The notes below the pieces were generated by a model. It saw only the letters and a program-made list of their open reading frames with translations, was not told the origin of the DNA and made no database searches. Positions 40,885-43,452 of a stretch of DNA of 43,452 nucleotides are shown piece by piece (position 1 is the first letter of the stretch; each line of letters starts with the position of its first letter). Location of the stretch: NCBI GenBank assembly GCA_902563055.1, contig CACEWE010000013.1, positions 1 through 43,452 on the forward strand. Direction: 5' to 3'. Origin of the DNA: an uncultured Gammaproteobacteria bacterium. GTDB taxonomy: Bacteria > Pseudomonadota > Gammaproteobacteria > Francisellales > CACEW01. Position numbers and translations under genes: made by a program.

Positions 40885-42240
40885 ATGACAAAAAGTTTTT
40901 TTGGGACCGATGGCATTCGTGAAAAAGTCGGTACTATGCCGATGGATAATAATACGCTAACTCACTTGGGTTGGGCTTGTGGTATGGCATTAAATGATGA
41001 TAAGCCACCGCGTGTGGTGGTGGGTCGTGACACTCGGCGCTCTGGTTATATGCTTCAAGCTTCTTTTATTGCAGGGCTCACCGCCGCTGGAGCAGAAGTA
41101 AAGCAGCTTGGGGTTTTGCCCACGCCTGCTGTAGCCTACCTGACTCGCGCGATGATTGCTCAGGTTGGGGTGATGATTACCGCTTCTCATAATTCCTTTG
41201 AGTATAATGGCTTAAAGTTTTTTAACCACAAAGGTGCAAAAATTTCTGATCAGCGTGAAGAGGCCATTATACACTATTTGGGTCAGGAAATGAAAATGGT
41301 GCCGGTGGATCAGTTGGGTGCTTCTAATCGGATTCGTGATGCCCAGGGGCGATATATCGAGTTTTGTAAGGCATCTTTGCCAAGTTTTTTTAGTCTATAT
41401 GGTTTAAAGGTCGTTTTAGATTGCGCTCACGGTGCTACCACGACGGTGGCGCGTCATGTTTTTAGTGAGTTGGGGGCTGAGGTGATTTGTATTGGTGATG
41501 CCCCGGATGGCTTGAATATTAATCACCAGTGTGGATCGTTGGATATGCGGAGCCTAAAAGATACGGTTTTGGAGCAAAATGCTGATATTGGTATTGCTTT
41601 TGATGGCGATGGAGACCGAGTTTTAATGGTTAATCATCTTGGTCACGAAGTAGATGGGGATCAGATCCTGTATATATTAGCCTGTGATTCACAGCGTGAA
41701 GGCTTGCTTGGTAAAGGTGGGGTTGTAGGTACGGCCATGAGTAACCTAGGCTTGGAAATTGCATTAAACCAGTTGGGTATTCCGTTTGATCGCACCAAGG
41801 TTGGGGATCGATATGTGATGGAACGCTTGCATGAGAAAAATTGGTATATCGGTGGAGAAAGCTCTGGCCATATTATTTGGCTGAGTTCTACCACGACTGG
41901 AGATGGTATTGTAGGAGCTTTGCAGGTTTTAGCAGTGATGATAAAACAAGGCAAATCTTTACAAGACTTGTTGCAGGGGTATCATTCTTGTCCGCAGGTG
42001 CTGATTAATATTGCGCTTAAAGACAAGCTTACTGCTTTGCAATTGGAGGCGGTGCAAGAGGAAGCGAAGAAAATGACAGCGCAGCTTAAAGATAAAGGGC
42101 GCGTTTTAGTGCGGCCTTCTGGTACAGAGCCTTTGTTAAGAGTGATGGTTGAGGCTCATGAGGAAAAAGATGCCAATACCTATGCTAAAGCTCTAGCTGA
42201 AAATATTCAAACTCGTATGACACAAGAGGAGCTCGCATGA
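40885..42240 (+). CDS. glmM: phosphoglucosamine mutase
   Basis: 451 residues from ATG 40885 (E. coli 445). The earlier ATG (40852) falls in the promoter. GlmM converts glucosamine-6-phosphate to glucosamine-1-phosphate for UDP-GlcNAc, needed for peptidoglycan and lipid A. Motifs: SFFGTDGIREKVG at the N terminus, the phosphoserine loop TASHNSFEYNGLKFF, the metal-binding FDGDGDR, the sugar-binding GGESSGHII, and the phosphate-binding RPSGTEPLLRVMVEA. A weaker AAGG lies 10 bases before the start. The gene overlaps tpiA by ATGA, showing tight coupling. Confidence 0.96.
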   Translation: MTKSFFGTDGIREKVGTMPMDNNTLTHLGWACGMALNDDKPPRVVVGRDTRRSGYMLQASFIAGLTAAGAEVKQLGVLPTPAVAYLTRAMIAQVGVMITASHNSFEYNGLKFFNHKGAKISDQREEAIIHYLGQEMKMVPVDQLGASNRIRDAQGRYIEFCKASLPSFFSLYGLKVVLDCAHGATTTVARHVFSELGAEVICIGDAPDGLNINHQCGSLDMRSLKDTVLEQNADIGIAFDGDGDRVLMVNHLGHEVDGDQILYILACDSQREGLLGKGGVVGTAMSNLGLEIALNQLGIPFDRTKVGDRYVMERLHEKNWYIGGESSGHIIWLSSTTTGDGIVGALQVLAVMIKQGKSLQDLLQGYHSCPQVLINIALKDKLTALQLEAVQEEAKKMTAQLKDKGRVLVRPSGTEPLLRVMVEAHEEKDANTYAKALAENIQTRMTQEELA

Positions 42241-42980
42241 GAAAGTCGATTATTGTTGGAAATTGGAAAATGAATGGCAGTAGTGCTCAAAATAAGGCAC
42301 TTGTTAGCGCTATTGTTGCTGCTAAGCGCAAAGGTGAGAGTGCGGTATGTGTGCCTTTTCCTTATTTGGAGCAAGTAAAAAACCTAACTTTGGATAGTTC
42401 AGTTGGTTTTGGTGCTCAGGATGTAAGCGTGCATGAATCAGGTGCTTATACCGGTGAGGTTTCGGCTTCTATGCTCAAAGATATGGGTTGTCATTATGTT
42501 ATTGTAGGGCATAGCGAGCGACGTACCCACCATCAAGAAAGCAGTCAAATGGTTGCACAAAAAGCGCAGCAGGTGATCGATCATGGCATGTGCCCGATTA
42601 TTTGTATTGGTGAGCGATTAGAAGAGCGTGAATCCGGTAGTACCAAACGGGTTTTAAAGGAGCAGCTTACGCCACTCTTGACCTTGCTTGCAACAAGTGG
42701 TATGATTGCGCCCATTCTTGCCTATGAGCCGGTTTGGGCTATAGGTACTGGCTTGGTTGCAACCGTGGGCCAAGTGGCAGATGCGCATCACTTTATTCGC
42801 CAGGAGGTGGCAAAAGTGGATGCGGTACTGGGGGATGGGGTACGGATTTTATACGGTGGTAGTCTCAAGCCGGAAAATGCTGAGGCTATTTTTGCGATAG
42901 AAGACGTGGATGGTGGATTAATTGGTGGCGCATCCCTTGATGCAGCGTCTTTTTTGTCCCTAATAGAACAAGCGAGGTAA
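42237..42980 (+). CDS. tpiA: triosephosphate isomerase
   Basis: 247 residues, the standard TIM-barrel length. It interconverts dihydroxyacetone phosphate and glyceraldehyde-3-phosphate. Catalytic residues are seen in GNWKMNGS (Asn and Lys), IVGHSERR (His) and AYEPVWAIGTG (Glu), with the phosphate-binding ILYGGSLKPENA and GLIGGASLD near the end. Overlaps glmM by ATGA and is followed after 4 bases by secG, a gene order also found in other gammaproteobacteria. Confidence 0.97.
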   Translation: MRKSIIVGNWKMNGSSAQNKALVSAIVAAKRKGESAVCVPFPYLEQVKNLTLDSSVGFGAQDVSVHESGAYTGEVSASMLKDMGCHYVIVGHSERRTHHQESSQMVAQKAQQVIDHGMCPIICIGERLEERESGSTKRVLKEQLTPLLTLLATSGMIAPILAYEPVWAIGTGLVATVGQVADAHHFIRQEVAKVDAVLGDGVRILYGGSLKPENAEAIFAIEDVDGGLIGGASLDAASFLSLIEQAR

Positions 42981-42984
42981 AACG

Positions 42985-43320
42985 ATGCAATCGATTATAC
43001 TGATGATACATATATTGGCAATAATTGCCTTAATAGTCTTAATCTTAATTCAGCAAGGAAAAGGCGCAAACATGGGGGCAGCTTTTGGAAGTGGCTCATC
43101 GGAAAGTTTTTTTGGTAGTGGTGGGGCTGGGTCCTTTATGGTTAAGCTTACTGCTATTTTTGTTTTTATCTTTTTTGCAACGAGTATTTCTTTGGGCTAT
43201 ATGTCTAAGCAGCAATCAAAAATGGAAAACACTATACAGGTTCAGCAAAGTGCGCCTATAAGTCTTCCTAAAGATAGTGCTTTGCCAGTGCAAACGCAAA
43301 ACTCAAAGACGGATAAGTAG
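42985..43320 (+). CDS. secG: protein translocase subunit SecG
   Basis: 111 residues. SecG is the small accessory subunit of the SecYEG channel. The first helix (about 3-22) is followed by the family hallmark LIQQGKGANMGAAFGSGSSESFFGSGGAGSFM. A second helix (about 53-72) and a polar, glutamine/serine-rich C-terminal tail complete it. GCGAGG precedes the ATG by several bases. The next feature is tRNA-Leu, 10 bases after the stop, probably on the same transcript. Confidence 0.95.
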   Translation: MQSIILMIHILAIIALIVLILIQQGKGANMGAAFGSGSSESFFGSGGAGSFMVKLTAIFVFIFFATSISLGYMSKQQSKMENTIQVQQSAPISLPKDSALPVQTQNSKTDK

Positions 43321-43330
43321 ATATCCTATG

Positions 43331-43417
43331 GCCGACGTGGTGGAATTGGTAGACACGCTATCTTGAGGGGGTAGTGGGCGAAAGCCCGTGCCGGTTCGAC
43401 TCCGGCCGCCGGCACCA
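43331..43417 (+). tRNA. tRNA-Leu (anticodon GAG)
   Basis: 87 bases with encoded CCA (43415-43417). The anticodon stem CTATC/GGTAG encloses TTGAGGG, giving anticodon GAG at 43365-43367, for CUC/CUU leucine codons. The long variable arm (GGGC-GAAA-GCCC) marks a class II tRNA. The T arm is GCCGG-TTCGACT-CCGGC and the discriminator is A43414, as required for leucine. The acceptor stem GCCGACG/CGCCGGC has one mismatch, A43335 against C43409 (pair 5-68). Confidence 0.95.
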
Positions 43418-43446
43418 TTTTTTACATACAAATAAAGAGAAAGAAG

Positions 43447-43452
43447 ATGAAC
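43447..43452 (+). CDS. first two codons of a truncated gene (possibly nuoA)
   Basis: The window ends with ATGAAC preceded by a purine-rich ribosome binding site (AGAGAAAGAAG). In related gammaproteobacteria the nuo operon, beginning with nuoA, often follows secG-tRNA-Leu. Nothing in the six bases themselves identifies the product, so the name is not assigned. Confidence 0.3.

Noticed and set aside
1-43452. CRISPR array, insertion sequence or rRNA
   Set aside because: No regularly spaced repeats, no transposase-like protein and no rRNA-like sequence were seen; the only tandem repeats are the 24-bp coding repeat and the 12-bp start duplication.

Overview
The window looks like a chromosomal segment of a low-GC (about 40% by eye) gammaproteobacterium. 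It carries a proteobacterial quinol oxidase operon (cyoABCD), minCDE, hda, hslO, recG, ubiC-ubiA and a glmM-tpiA-secG-tRNA-Leu block that is probably followed by nuoA. That last arrangement, a small 'holin-like' membrane protein and several host-association-style orphan membrane proteins recall the order Legionellales. The assignment is an inference from gene content and order, not from a search.

Region by region. (1) 1-7657: a resolvase-like protein that has lost its catalytic residues stands in front of a compact arnT-arnE-arnB-arnC-arnA(dehydrogenase only)-ugd operon for adding aminoarabinose to lipid A. A stem-loop and a perfect terminator sit over the apparent arnT start. The formyltransferase half of ArnA and the deformylase ArnD are absent from the window. 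(2) 7675-9915: an aromatic amino acid permease and a HisC-like aminotransferase. (3) 9951-13133: an FAD oxidoreductase, a short-chain dehydrogenase and a DNA photolyase in a row. (4) 13271-17694: cyoABCD with a promoter, then a small unknown membrane protein. (5) 17875-19061: an orphan eight-helix membrane protein with homopolymers in its ribosome binding region, a duplicated start and an in-frame 24-bp tandem repeat.

(6) 19153-23725: a two-gene RND efflux module bounded by 73-bp direct repeats (72/73 identical, exactly 4500 bp apart). The repeat is the 3' end of hda. The right copy belongs to the intact hda and the left copy is a detached remnant, as if a circular DNA had integrated into the end of hda. 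This is the strongest structural anomaly in the window. (7) 24359-28702: a candidate small ORF, a DUF1338 enzyme, a small membrane protein, minCDE and a potassium channel, all rightward. (8) 28715-32451: ubiA and ubiC leftward, a hairpin-rich spacer, a second orphan eight-helix protein and a secreted DUF192 protein. (9) 32527-34732: hslO with one zinc cysteine replaced by serine, overlapping an M16 peptidase. (10) 34740-40699: recG, a small membrane protein, argS and a double-length deoxynucleoside kinase made of two fused kinase domains. (11) 40825-43452: promoter, glmM, tpiA, secG, tRNA-Leu(GAG) and the first two codons of another gene.

Functionally the window mixes envelope modification and export (arn, RND), respiration (cyo, ubi), cell division and replication control (min, hda), and amino-sugar and central metabolism (glmM, tpiA). 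The unusual items are the dead recombinase, the hda-flanked islet, the kinase fusion, the altered Hsp33 zinc site and the two orphan membrane proteins.
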